Assembly (NCBI GenBank): GCA_910592005.1
Contig: CAJVPP010001191.1
Span: forward strand, 1-21,956
Length of the DNA stretch: 21,956 nt
Direction: 5' to 3'
Source of the DNA: Funneliformis mosseae
Taxonomy: Eukaryota; Glomeromycota; Glomeromycetes; Glomerales; Glomeraceae
Numbering within the stretch: position 1 is the first letter of the stretch; every line of letters starts with the position of its first letter. Below, piece after piece: positions 7,998 to 18,270 of this stretch. A program made the position numbers and the translations under genes. The notes under the pieces were generated by a model. It was given only the letters and a program-made list of their open reading frames with translations, was not told the origin of the DNA and ran no database searches.

Positions 7998-10416
7998 TTA
8001 ATGTTTCCCTAATTATTAAAAAATAAAAATTTATATCAAGTGTAGTATAATATTTAAATATCATATTAAGAAACTTACTTTTATTATTTATATTTTCAAT
8101 TTTTATACCACGCTTTTTCTGCAGAAGTGTTTTTTGAAATATATGTACATGATGATTATTAATATCATCTGCCTTTGAACGTTGGATATTTGAAGAATTT
8201 TGACTAGCAAGATCCACATTTATAAAAGATGACCTAAAGAATTATAGTAAATAAGTAAATATTAATTTGTTTTGTTTCTAATGTAATTTAATTAATACCT
8301 TATATCCAGATCATATTCTATTGAAGTATACTCTGAATATTCCAAGAAAACTTTATCTATAAAACAATAATTAATTGTATCATTTCGATTATTCAAATCA
8401 ATATAATCATCTAAACAAAATACCTTGTTTTGTATTATATACATATTCCATAGATAAATTTATGGATGAAGTTTTCGAAATCAAAGAACTTAATGCTCTG
8501 CTTATAAAAGTTGCTTTTGGATGAGGTTTTTCGTTAAATTCAGGACCAAGTTTCATTGACTGTATCAGTTCCAATCTTTTCATTTCAGATCGGTCAATTT
8601 CTTTTTTATCAACATACTTATATCGATACATATAGCACGCTCTAATTTCTTCTATTAAAGGTCTTTTTGAAGGAACAGGATCCCAACATCTTTTCATTAA
8701 ATTAGCATAGTATTCGGGAGTATCTTGAGTAATTTCTGGTCGCTTTCCATCAAGAATTTCATATATAAGGTTAATATTATGTTCAACATTGGCAAAAGGT
8801 TTATAACCTGATGTTAATTCCCACATAATCATACCCAAACTATAAATATCAGATCCTTTTGAAAACTTAACACCCTTAAATACTTCAGGTGCTATATAAG
8901 GTATAACGCCATATATTTCATTATTTAGCGAAACATCTGCGGGTTGTGATAATCCTAGATCTCCAATATACCACATCCAATTCACAGTAGATAATAATAT
9001 ATTTCCACTATGAAGATCTCGATGTATAATATTGTTTTTATGAATATCACAAAGTCTAAAAATGTATATACATTTTTAGTATATAATTAATTATTTAATC
9101 AAATCAACATTTGTAAATTGTATTAAAAATATAAATACCCTCGTGAAATTTCATATAAAATACCTAATTTATCATTCCATGTAATATTTTTAAATTTTTT
9201 TTGTAAATATTTATGCAAATCTCCTCCACCTGCATACATTATTATTAACATAAAATCCTTTGTTTCTGGATCTTGTGTAATCCCATAGCATTAAATAACA
9301 TTTTTTTGTATGCTCGAGTTATTTTGACAATGATATAACGATTTTAACTAAAGCAATCATAATAACAAAAAATTTAATATATATATAAAATTAAAATGTA
9401 AAAAATATTAAATTTACCTCATTTAAAAAACTTTTACTGATAGTTTGAGAGTGTAAGATTCTTTTTATCGCAACAACTTCACTTTTATTGATATTGTTAT
9501 AAGGATTTAATCTAGTTGCTCGATAAACTATGCCAAATTCTCCTTCTGCTATTTTTTTTAAACTTGTAATTTGAGAATATGGAATCCATTCCATTGGTTG
9601 AATATTTTGAAAATCAAAAAAACTAACTTTAAAACAACTGTTAAGAATTAGAGGATTAGCAATTTTGCAATTGCTGTTAAATTTTGTATAATAAAGAAAT
9701 TCATTTATATTAACATTTCCAATAGTGATTGATACTACTCTCTTGCATTTCCTACATTGAGATTGATCGGAAATTCCAAATATAAGATTTGTCGTTAAGC
9801 AATATCTACATCCTGTATATATTACAAAACAAAATATACGCCACTTTTGACAATCTGTTACAAACCTTAGTTTTCTATAACAGATTATACAAGAGTCTCT
9901 GGCATCCCAAAATGTCAAATAAATAATTGGAATTGATTTTTTAATGACTGTTGATTCTGTTCGTCCATTATAAATCAAGTAACAATTAGAACATGTTTCT
10001 CCATCAGACAAAACTTTTCCACATAGAAGATATGCATTGAGGTAATTTCGATTATTTCGAATTCTTTTAAATCTATAATAAGTTTGATCAAAGTATAAAA
10101 TTTCCGAGCAATTTAAACACCATTCTTGAATTTTATGCGTCATAAAATCTGAATTTCTTGGTTCATGTTCACTACACTGAGTGTTATTTGTACCTATACG
10201 AACATCCAAGTATATATTATTATCAGTTAAATACTTAATATAATCAGTTAAGCAACTTTTACAATATTAGTAACGATCAACAATTGACTTAGAAAATTCG
10301 AGTCCACAATAATTGCAATTATTGTCGTTTTCATTCCATGAAATAAACAAAATTGGCACAGGGCTAGATTTTAAATTTGGGGTTGGGTCAAATGTCTTAT
10401 TTTTCATAAGTTCCAT
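7998..10416 (-). pseudogene. TKL-type protein kinase, six exons, two in-frame TAA codons
   Basis: A serine/threonine-type kinase of the expanded TKL class of these fungi. Exons on the minus strand: 10416-9418, 9347-9139, 9055-8424, 8356-8299, 8233-8079 and 8008-7998. All introns are GT..AG and the phases join to 2064 nt (687 codons plus stop). Order: Cys-rich N-terminus (CNYCGLEF, CKSC, CSEH, CLNC, CIIC, CRKC, probably zinc-binding), then MEWIPYSQITSLKKIAEGEF with its Gly-rich loop, VVAIKRI (catalytic Lys), FLNEL (helix C Glu), YGITQDPE, HRDLHSGN (catalytic loop), GDLGLS (in place of DFG), the APEVFKG activation-segment end, DIYSLGMIMWELTSG and CWDPVPSKRP, then a polar tail. TAA interrupts at 10267-10269 (Gln expected from RY-YCKSC) and at 9291-9293 (NVI-CYGITQ, Gln or Lys expected). 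Otherwise it looks intact, so an assembly error, allele or recent inactivation is possible. Confidence 0.85.
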
Positions 10417-10699
10417 TTTTGTTAATAATAGAATTTGGAAGATATTATAGTGCAATGTTATAATTATTTTTCGGAAAAAAGGTCCGATGGATTTCCAGCA
10501 TGCAGCAAGTTTAACCTTAAATGTATATATAAAGACGGAGTAGTTCAGCCACATAGGTACATAACACAACGATCAGTAAATAATGCTTTATATACAATGA
10601 TAAATTTGTGTGATACAGCATCATTTACTTTATTTTTGACTAAAATTGCGAACTAACGAAAATTAATAAAGATATTTTAAAATAAAAAATTTCTAAATT
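10417..10699. promoter_or_regulatory. Putative upstream region of the TKL kinase
   Basis: The stretch before the chosen ATG at 10416 (minus strand) is AT-rich. The upstream open extension to 10569 and the plus-strand frame at 10435-10656 are hydrophobic or random-looking and were not used. No TATA box or binding site can be assigned with confidence; the label rests on position only. Confidence 0.2.
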
Positions 10700-10910
10700 T
10701 ACACGGGGTATATGTACCCAGAAACCGTGACAGGATATTTGTCACCTGCGTCATTCCCCTCCGCCTTTAGTTTATATTATTTATTTCAGGAATTTAGAAT
10801 TTTTTCGGTTAAAAATTATTATTCTTCACTCCCTAACTATCACATGGTTATTTCTTAATTTCTTAATGCTAGCGAAAATGTCAGGTGACCCTTGTGCATA
10901 CACCCGTGTA
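10700..10910. mobile_element. 211-bp inverted-repeat element (TACACGGG ends)
   Basis: The left end is TACACGGGGTATATGTACCC, and the right end, read inward, is TACACGGGTGTATGCACAAG. Similarity continues inward (ACCGTGACA against TCACCTGACA), and a GTGACAGG..TTGTCACCTG pair makes a further hairpin in the left arm. It is non-coding and relatively GC-rich. No clear target duplication (left flank TCTAAATT, right flank CAAATAGA). Probably a MITE. Confidence 0.6.
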
Positions 10911-11145
10911 CAAATAGAAATTGCCTTAAAAATATAGTAGTACTTAAACTTGAGAATCGATTACAACAGGAAATGACTGCTCGTCACGAAATTTCGATTA
11001 TTTATTCTTTTTTTTTTGATAAATAATACCGAAAACCAACCTCCTGCGAGGCTTTTCATTAATATTTTTACACTACCTTCGGATTTATATCCGGTTTCCT
11101 CTGGTTCTGATTTATCCCGGTGTTAACCTGGGATTGTTCCAAAAC

Positions 11146-11239
11146 CGAACATATGGAAGGTTTTGCTATTAAAATCGTAGTACGAACATAGTAATCATAT
11201 GATCCGTAACGTGATTTAATAGCAAGCCTCCCATGTTCG
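11146..11239. mobile_element. 94-bp foldback element (CGAACAT ends)
   Basis: The left arm CGAACATATGGAAGG continues TTTTGCTATTAAAATC; the right arm is its near-complement (GATTTAATAGCAAG, then CCTCCCATGTTCG), about 28 paired bases around a short centre. The inner boundary CCGTAACGTGATTTAATAGC recurs, inverted, as TGCTATTAAAATAACGTTAC near 19561, so this is a dispersed family. Short palindromes also occur just left of it (TCGGATTTATATCCGG-like near 11080-11093 and TCCCGG/CCTGGGA near 11116-11134). Confidence 0.6.
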
Positions 11240-12029
11240 TCAGAACTTCAAATTTTTATTAGATGATTTTACCTTGTATTTTATTTTTGATAAATGTCTT
11301 TTGAAACTAATTCTTATTATTTGAACGAAACTTTAATGAATGAACCAGATATAATAAATAAATCCATATTGATTTCTCCCGCATACTCAAAAAAAATCAT
11401 GAAATTTCACGTAATATTTTTCTGTCACCGAAGACACATCCCTTCGCTTTTCATTTCTACCAAGTATTCCGTAGTGAAAATATATTTTTCATGTCACATG
11501 AGCGCAGTACATGACAATTTATCAAATACAAATCGTTTAATTTGTTTAATTTCTTTTTCATATTTTCATTATTTAGTTTATTATATATAATATTTAGTAT
11601 TTTATAGTTCGACCTGGTTGTTTCAAGGCTTATTCAGAAAACTATCTGATTGTACTCTGTTGACTCAAGGTCTGTTTATACAAATTTGCTTACTACTACT
11701 ATACTACGCCTTTCAATAAGAATAAATTATACATGTAATGAAGCAAAATAATACTAAACAAGTAATAAAAAATAAACTACATAATACAAGTAATGAAAGT
11801 AAATTGTTCGATACATGTTACAAACGTTACATGATAAACGTATTACTTTGACAATTCGCCACAGTATTAGGTCATCAGAAGCGCAGTACGATTTGCGTCT
11901 AACGGATATAAAAATAAATCCGTATACATGTGATTTCGATTTTGTGGAACGCTATAGATTTCTAAGCAGTTTGTAATCTCTAATACGGTACGTTCAAAAG
12001 CTAATTATTAACCGAAAGAAAGTGCTTGT
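11240..12029. other. Intergenic stretch; one doubtful ORF at 11294-11590 (+)
   Basis: An ATG-started plus-strand frame (MSFETNSYYLNETLMNEPDI, 98 codons) begins with plausible protein-like composition and then becomes Phe/Tyr/Ile-rich without recognisable domains. It may be a first exon or chance. 11590-12029 has no coding signal on either strand. Confidence 0.3.
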
Positions 12030-12710
12030 AAAGTTATTTTTCAATTGCGATTAAATTCTTGTATGAAAATGATTTACAAGACGATTGTCGAAATATTTCT
12101 CCGCCAAAATGTCTTTCATCAACAACGGCTACGGCTTTTACTTCAAATAGACTCTTTTCATATTTAGGAGAGAAACATCAAACTAATTCATATATATTTA
12201 TAAAAATTTTTTGTTTACCACAAGCTTTCATATCCAAAAGTTGCTAAATTTGCCTCATTAATTATACAAGTGGCAAATTCACTTGCATCTCTTAATGCTT
12301 AATGTTGAAAAGTTATTGAAGCAAAAGTTGTAGTATTATCTACTGATATGCTTCTGAAATTTACTTCATCTTTACCAATATCATGAAAAAATTTTTTCAT
12401 GTGTGCAATTCTTATGTTAGCCTTTGAATGTAATTCGATATCAATAACTTTAAAGGATTAATTGATATTCATTCATAATACAATTACTACGATTATAATC
12501 TAATTTGTCCCAAAGATTGTTCAAACAAAATAAACTATTTTGTTAAGTTAAATAACATTCTTTTGGGTACGATTTAATATCTTGGTCACAAAATTTACGA
12601 CCAATAAAAAATTTTATCAACTAGATATTATCCAATAATACTTATGAAGGCGTCATACGATTATTGCACGACATTTTCCGAAACAGGAGTATTTTACAAG
12701 ATTAATAATT
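12030..12710 (-). pseudogene. hsp70: Old HSP70 relic (nucleotide-binding domain part)
   Basis: At nucleotide level this resembles the HSP70 at 115-1749 in the same orientation and order. 12050-12240 matches about 850-1045 (CTTGTA..AAAATGATTTACAA, TCGAAAT..TTC.CCGCCAA.ATGT, GCTTTTACTTCAAA). About 12440-12460 matches the AATAACTTTAAA stretch near 1301-1312. 12570-12670 matches 1415-1565 (TTGGTCA..AAA.TTACG.CCAAT, and GGCGTCATA.GATTA). No continuous frame survives, many bases are lost, and only about residues 20-220 are represented. It is clearly more diverged than the 5' copy, so the two are duplicates of different age or were inactivated at different times. The plus-strand ORF at 12059-12247 is only its shadow. 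Confidence 0.75.
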
Positions 12711-12888
12711 TTTAATTTGTTTTTAAATAGAAAAAATCCTTTATTTTTTATGCATAAATTTTAGCCTTTCCTTCATGCATTTTATTGCAATCCTACGTCA
12801 ATATCACGCCTTCTTTTTACAAAAATCGTTAACCTTAAGAAAAAGGAAAATAAAATATGAAAATTATTAAGAACTCGTGCCTCACGCC

Positions 12889-13239
12889 TAGGGTTGGGAC
12901 AGTTCAAAAAAGAGCGACTCAGTGTCGGTTCTGGAACTGATTCTAAATTCAGTATATTCTAAATTTATATAAGTTACAAACAATTTTTACCAACTTTAAA
13001 AATCGAACCGGAACTCCGAACAGGTTCAGAAGAGTCAGTTCTAGATCGTGTCCTCATCAAATTTTGATAATTTTATACCGAATTTGTTTGATAACCATTC
13101 AAATAATTTTTTTAATTGATCAAACATGCTCTATTTTTATAAATTTAACTTGACGTTACTAGTCTTAATTTACTTTAGAAGAGCCGAAGCAGAATCGAAG
13201 TAGAACCGAAAAGGAACTGAGAGAACCGTCTCGTCCCTA
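12889..13239. mobile_element. hAT-type MITE, 351 bp, with 8-bp target duplication
   Basis: The element begins TAGGGTTGGGACAGTTC and ends so that, read inward, it gives TAGGGACGAGACGGTTC. It is flanked by a perfect direct repeat CTCACGCC (12881-12888 and 13240-13247). An 8-bp duplication plus TAGGG ends is the hallmark of the hAT superfamily. Subterminal regions carry repeated GGTTCT/AGAACC and GGAACT/AGTTCC motifs in both orientations, as expected for transposase binding sites. It encodes nothing, so it moved with a transposase made elsewhere. It sits at the edge of the kinase relic at 13255-13560. Confidence 0.88.
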
Positions 13240-13254
13240 CTCACGCCCCTGATT

Positions 13255-13560
13255 TCTGATGCAAATTTCCCATGTTTGTAAATATTAAAAAACATAATAA
13301 ATTCTTCGGCTATCGGATCTTTGGATAATCCCACAAAATATTAACGCAGAATTATAATAACCTACTATATTTTAAGCCATTATAAAAATATGATCATGAT
13401 GTAAATATACTTCATGAAGAAATTCAGCTGACATTCCTGTGATCTATTCAACCTTTTCAAAACAACTTACTTGTTGAGAATCAAATATTTCATTCTCTTT
13501 TCAAATTTTGAATTAAATCTATCTGCAGTGTAAATTTTGGTCAAATACATCCTTATCAAT
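13255..13560 (-). pseudogene. Kinase fragment (helix C to hinge), decayed
   Basis: The minus strand reads AEFLHEVYLHHDHIF (helix C region) and then, after frame changes, FVGLSKDPIAEEFIMFFNIY followed by KHGKF, the strand-4/strand-5 and hinge region typical of the local TKL kinases (compare YGITQDPETKDFMLIMMYA in the gene at 7998-10416). A GTAAGT donor-like site lies near 13470. No Gly loop, HRD or C-lobe is preserved nearby. Stops and single-base shifts show it is dead. The hAT MITE at 12889-13239 begins about ten bases past its last readable codons and may have been inserted into it. Confidence 0.55.
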
Positions 13561-13708
13561 TACTTCCATTTCTGTAAATCTATCTTATCACACTCAAAAA
13601 ATTTTCAAAGGCGTCTTATTTCTTTAATTAATTTATCAATATTAAGGATGATAATGTTCCTGATTTATTAAAATCTTTAAATTTTTAAAATTAAAAGTAA
13701 AAAACACA

Positions 13709-15145
13709 AAATTAAGTCAAAATTATATTGGAATGTTAGAGAATGACGAGTATTTTGATATTATATTTGAAGCAGAGAAGGTCCAAATGTAAAAATATTC
13801 CATGTACACTGTGGTATTTTATGTTACTATTCTCAATTTTTACGATGAATTATGGCTATTAATGAAAAGAATAATGATAGTTCTTTAATTCACATTAAGT
13901 TCTAAATATTTTACTGAAATCTTTCAAAGTATCTTGAAGTAAATTATGTTAATACTATAATATTTAATTTTGCTTTTTAATTTAAATCTTTATAATATAA
14001 TATAAGTATATTTATAATGGTGTTATTTTATTAAATAAATATGAGACTTTAGATATTTTAAAAATATTGGCTGCTGCTAATGAACTTTATCTTTAAGAAC
14101 TAGTTAATTATTTACAAAATTATTTTATACAATCAAGTTGGTTGAATTAAATGACATTTTATGCTCACTAATAGAATGAGTTTTTAATCAAATTCTTTTT
14201 TGAAACTTCAATAATTTGTACAAATTACATAGCTAAATCACCAAAAACAGTATTTAAATCATCTGATTTTTCTTAAATTCCTGAAAATCTTTAATTTCTT
14301 TGATAAACGTATAATTTACAAATGAAATAAGTTAAAATTTAAGAGCATTTATTGAAATGAGAGCTTAAAAACATCTTATACTGGATCTATATCATATAAC
14401 TTAGACAGATAATAATTTTTAAATAATGAAAAACACATTATAACACCATTTAACTTATGTTAGATTTTTTAGCTTTTCTTCTAATGAATACATCAAAATA
14501 GTTTGTTCATAAAAAAGACTTATAAAATATCAACTTTATGAAGATTTATTAAATTCTTATTTGGATTTAAATAGTATACCAAATGTTAGTATCTTTCTTC
14601 CTAGATGGATAGACTTTTGAATTCAAGAATTATTAATTTAAATATTATTTTCATAATTCAAGATGGATTAATAAGGTAGAAATTAAAAGCAACTTTATTT
14701 ATATAAGGAAATTATATTTACTATATAGATTTAAATTAATATTAAAAGAAAGTTAAGATGGATTTATTCCTGAAAATTTTCATAATTTATGTGATAATAT
14801 ATCTTACACAGTTACATTTATCAAATAAAAAGAAACTAAAAAAATTCTAGAAGAATATAATCTTTTAATATAAAAATCTCTATCTTATGATGTTGAATAT
14901 GATAAAATGAAAGATAATTTTATATTTTCTTTTAAGGAAGGAAGAATCATTTCAAAGATCCAATCTTAAGTAAAGCATTATTTTATAATTTTTTTAGTAA
15001 TCTCATATTTTATTATGATTTTTACAAAGAATGAAATGATGACAAAAATAAATATAATGATTTTTTTGTTTGTTAAGAGTGTATAAAAAAACAACAAGAA
15101 CAGCTGGTATTTTTTTTAGAAGATTATGAAGTAATTTAAATAATA
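13709..15145 (+). pseudogene. BTB-TLDc domain protein gene, heavily decayed
   Basis: The plus strand, with several frame shifts, reads as a BTB-TLDc protein of the kind abundant in these fungi. Recognisable pieces in order: KLSQNYIGMLENDEYFDI (start of BTB), VKIFHVHCGILCYYSQFLR, INEKNNDSSLIHIKF, IYNGVILLNKYETLDILKIL continuing AAANELYL, ELVNYLQNYFIQ, SPKTVFKSSDFS, VKI-EHLLK (BACK-like linker, Trp replaced by stop), RIINLNIISIIQDG, then the TLDc part DGFIPENFHNLCDNISYTVT, KDNFIFSFKEGRI and the terminal LEDYEV. BTB domains usually recruit cullin-3 ligases; TLDc proteins are linked to oxidative-stress responses. Dozens of stops and one-base losses exclude function. Domain order matches the family over its whole length, so a full gene once stood here. 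Confidence 0.75.
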
Positions 15146-15735
15146 ATAAATGAGATTTAATGTCTAATTTCAAAAAATGATTTTATTGATTCTCTTATAA
15201 CATGCTTATAATAATAACATTTTGTATTATTTGCTTTATAACCTAATACATTGAAGACTATTATTAAGAGTGAATTAAATCAAGTTAAAAACTTAAGAAA
15301 GTTGATTAGCATTTTTTATATTTATAATATAAATTATCCAAAGTTTATAAAAACTATAACAATCTTTTAAAATTATTTTGTATTTAGATCCATTAATTGT
15401 ATTTCATTGAAAAATTCTAAATATCAATGCAAGTGCTTTAGTAATATAATCTTTATAAATTGAATTAAAAAAATACATATATCATATATTTGATTACCAC
15501 TTCATTATTTTCTAATTCTATTTCCTTTTGATATATATTCTTAATAATTTATATTAATAAAAATAGTTAATATAATTTAATTTTAAATTAATTATAAACA
15601 CATAAAATAATTACCATTATTTTTATCTTAATAAAAGTATTAAAAAGAGGTTAATTATTTTATCATTTTCTAATCTTCTTTTACTTCCTTTTTTTAAAAA
15701 ACTATGATTAATAATTATTAAAGAGAATATAGTTT
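15146..15735. other. AT-rich stretch with an unassigned coding-like relic
   Basis: On the plus strand, 15230-15470 reads as protein-like pieces (NTLKTIIKSELNQVKNLRKL, ISIFYIYNINYPKF, then FVFRSINCISLKNSKYQC), separated by stops. I could not assign a family. It lies between the 3' ends of the converging BTB-TLDc and kinase relics and may belong to a third dead gene. 15480-15735 shows nothing but AT-rich DNA. Confidence 0.3.
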
Positions 15736-15739
15736 GATT

Positions 15740-17333
15740 TAATAGTTATCTAATTCTGAATTAATAGATTAGCTTCTTAAATTTCTTATCAAAATTGTAG
15801 ATTTTATCATCTCATTAAATATCTACTCTTATAAATTACCTTTTAATTATTTGTTATTATAGGTTCAAGTATATTAGTTTTCTTACTTTCTGTTATATTC
15901 TCATATTCATTATATTTTATATTATATAATTTAATTTTTAAATCAGAAGCTATTGGTCTTTTATTTAGATCAGAATTCTAACATTTTTGTATTAATTCAA
16001 TAAATCCCTCTGGTACATTTGTGATAATTGAAGAATAAAAACTATCAATTATTTTAATAATAAGTTCTGTATCATTAATTTCATCCCAAAAAGGTTTTCT
16101 GCCAGTCATTAACTCCTATATAATAATACCAAAACTATAAATATCCATGGCTATAATACATTTTTGTCCTAGAAATATCTCTGAAAAAATATAAGGAATA
16201 ATACTATAAATGTTTTTTTATCTGTTGAATAACTTATTCCTAAATCACTTATTACTGCAGGATGCTTGCTATTGGAATTATTGTAAAGGATATTACTACT
16301 ATGTAAATCTTAATGGATAAATTTTTAATATGAATATGATCAAATCCTTCTATAATGTTATCTAATATTTTTAACTTTTTAATCTAATCAATATTGTAAA
16401 AATTTTTTACTATGTAATATTTCAAATCATCTGATTAATAATATTTCATAATAAATATTATATTTCCTATATTAGGATCATGGGTAATTCTATAATACCC
16501 ATTTATATGAAAAGAACCATATAATCTACCATTTAAATTAAATTTATAAAATATTTATAGCTAAATAAACAAAAATCAATTATTGACTTTAATGTATAAT
16601 ATGATATATTATTATTGAATTGAAATAAATCTTATACCTACCTTATTTAATTCTTTAGAAGATATATTACTAGAATTCTTAAGTTTTTTGAGTGCAACTT
16701 TTAAGAAACCTTTTCGTTCAAAATTTATTTCATCATGTTCATTAGTGTCATCAATCCAGTTAGCTTTATAGATTTTACTAATCCCCCTTTAGCAATAAAT
16801 CTACATCCTTAAATTAATAATAAGGAAAGAATTCTATTCTTACAGTATAATTACAATTTTTTTTGTATTTTTAATAAAATCGTCAATATATTGATTTTTA
16901 CTTAAATTATATATCTTATATTAAGTTTGACACATCTGATTTTTTTTAGAAAGATTTATCCATTCATCACATATATTACATTTTATATTCGTATTAATAC
17001 AAAAATCTGTGGAATTTTTACAGAAAGTCTTTTCCATTCATCACATTCAATACAATTTTGACAAAATAATGAATTTTCTTCAGAAGGTATTCTCCATTCA
17101 TTACAATGATTGCATTTTTGTAACTTCCAAATGCAAAGCTGACAAATTTCTGAAATTTCTTTAGAAGGAGGCATTTCCCAATCATGACATTCTTCACATT
17201 TCATACATATTTTAATACAGATTGGACAAAACTTTGAATTTTTCTTGGAAGGTATCCCCCAATGGTTGCAGTTCTCACATTTATTGAATAATATATTATA
17301 CATTTTTTTGAAAATTTTTTTTTTAGCATTCAA
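15740..17333 (-). pseudogene. Kinase with tandem Cys/Trp repeats, decayed
   Basis: From the ATG at 17333 a 116-codon frame carries four Cys-rich repeats of the form CxxCxxW..CxxC (CENCNHWGIP, CEECHDWEMP, CNHCNEWRIP, ECDEWKRL). A one-base loss near 17013-17020 shifts the frame into a fifth (CNICDEWINLSKKNQMC). The kinase domain follows: GCRFIAKGG (Gly loop, then a lost T), VALKKLKN (catalytic Lys), SSKELNK, an intron with GTAGGT donor, YYRITHDPN, HIHIKN, then H-stop-DLHSSNIL (catalytic loop, Arg codon replaced by TAA at 16310-16312), VISDLGISYS, AMDIYSFGIII-stop-ELMTGRK (TAG 16116-16118) and LIQKC-stop-NSDLNKRP (TAG 15978-15980). The C-terminal tail fades near 15740. In life it was probably a cytosolic TKL kinase with zinc-binding repeats. 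Confidence 0.78.
16983..17333 (-). repeat. Intact Cys/Trp repeat exon of the dead kinase
   Basis: Tandem protein repeats of about 37-43 residues (pairs CxxC, aromatic W three residues after the second Cys, Pro-Ser-Lys/Glu linker, second CxxC). Paired CxxC motifs suggest structural zinc. This is the only long uninterrupted frame in the 13.2-17.3 kb block, so it may be transcribed even though the kinase part is dead. The start is the first ATG; a second Met lies at residue 11. Confidence 0.6.
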
Positions 17334-17398
17334 AGAAACTATATTTTACTCTTTTCTTATTGTTATCTTGTACCCCAAATAAATTAATGTCTGAAGTG

Positions 17399-17546
17399 AT
17401 TATTGGGTAATCAATTCGGATATTAATTACAGTATATTACCATATAAGGTTAACACTTTTCAATAACAATTTCACAAAGAACCTTATTTGTTTATATGTT
17501 TATATGGTACAAGAGGTCCGAATCGGTATGCGAATACCCAATTATT
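17399..17546. mobile_element. Short inverted-repeat element (TTGGGTA ends)
   Basis: ATTATTGGGTA at 17399-17409 is answered by TACCCAATTATT at 17535-17546. Both are followed inward by related TTCGGAT/ATCCGAA-like motifs (AATTCGGATATT on the left, GGTCCGAATCGG on the right). Internally, ACCATATAAGGTTAACA and the AACCTTAT..ATATGGT stretch also pair. About 148 bases, non-coding. Lies just upstream of the Cys/Trp-repeat kinase relic. Confidence 0.55.
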
Positions 17547-18270
17547 AGACAACAAATATCGAGATTGGTATTGACTTTAAGAATTTTAGCTAATTCTTGT
17601 TTCATAATTAATTACGTATTTATGTATAAGTTAATTTCGAACATTTTGCAGAAGAATTTTTTTCTTTGAAGAAAAAACATTACTACGTTCCGAATATAAC
17701 GGCACAAATTTTTTTTTATCATAAACGTGTGAATAGCTTTTCAGAATGTTTTTCGAAGTTTCTTGGTTATCTCGTTAATTTTGAATTAGCCATTTTTTTT
17801 TTAGTTGATTTTTATTATAATATCTAAGTTTTGTAGATTTGTATGATACGGGACGGTAATGTTTTGATGTTGTACTCAAAATTAGTATTAGCTAATCAAG
17901 GTGTAACTTTTTCCAAGTTATCAAAAACAAAATATCTGAATATCGGTCAATAATTAATGTAAATATATATAAAGATAAGTTCAATCAATTACCCTATTAT
18001 CAACATTATTAAATCTGAATTTACAAATTATCTGCAGATTTAATACATCCTTAGGTGAACACACATGAAAATAAACTCCCGATTTATTTTTAATTAAAGT
18101 TTTTGGGAATATTTTGAAAATTTTCTTTGTTTTTTCCATAATTTAATTTTAAATCTTTAATTCTAAAAAAAGGTTACTTACAAATAAATATGTTAACTTT
18201 TCGAATACATTTTTATAATTGTTCAAAAAAAATTAGCTGCGCCACGAAAAATTCGCGATAATAATATGGA
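17547..18270. other. Intergenic, no gene seen
   Basis: AT-rich with several T runs. No open frame of interest, no recognised motif and no inverted repeat of note on either strand. Confidence 0.4.

Noticed and set aside
7984..8217. Separate 77-codon minus-strand gene
   Set aside because: It is the last coding part of the kinase tail: exon 8233-8079 continues in phase from 8299, and a GTAAGT donor at 8078 with an acceptor at 8009 gives the likelier end.
9139..9347. A frameshift in the kinase exon before YGITQDPE
   Set aside because: On recount of the A run the exon is in frame (LKSLYHCQNNSSIQKNVI); only the TAA at 9291-9293 remains.
10435..10656. Plus-strand ORF opposite the kinase start
   Set aside because: No domain; it overlaps the better supported kinase exon and its upstream region.
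12059..12247. Plus-strand 62-codon ORF
   Set aside because: Antisense to the HSP70 relic, whose alignment explains the sequence.
15040..15150. A separate Lys/Gln-rich peptide after the TLDc region
   Set aside because: LEDYEV matches the usual end of BTB-TLDc proteins, so it belongs to that relic.
7998..17333. Reassignment of TAA/TAG to Gln as in ciliates
   Set aside because: Many ordinary CAA codons remain and genuine stops are used; stops also replace Trp and Arg, and frameshifts accompany them, so decay explains the data better.
17510..17550. tRNA-like GGTCCGAATCGG
   Set aside because: No acceptor stem, anticodon arm or full cloverleaf; it is part of the inverted repeat of a short element.
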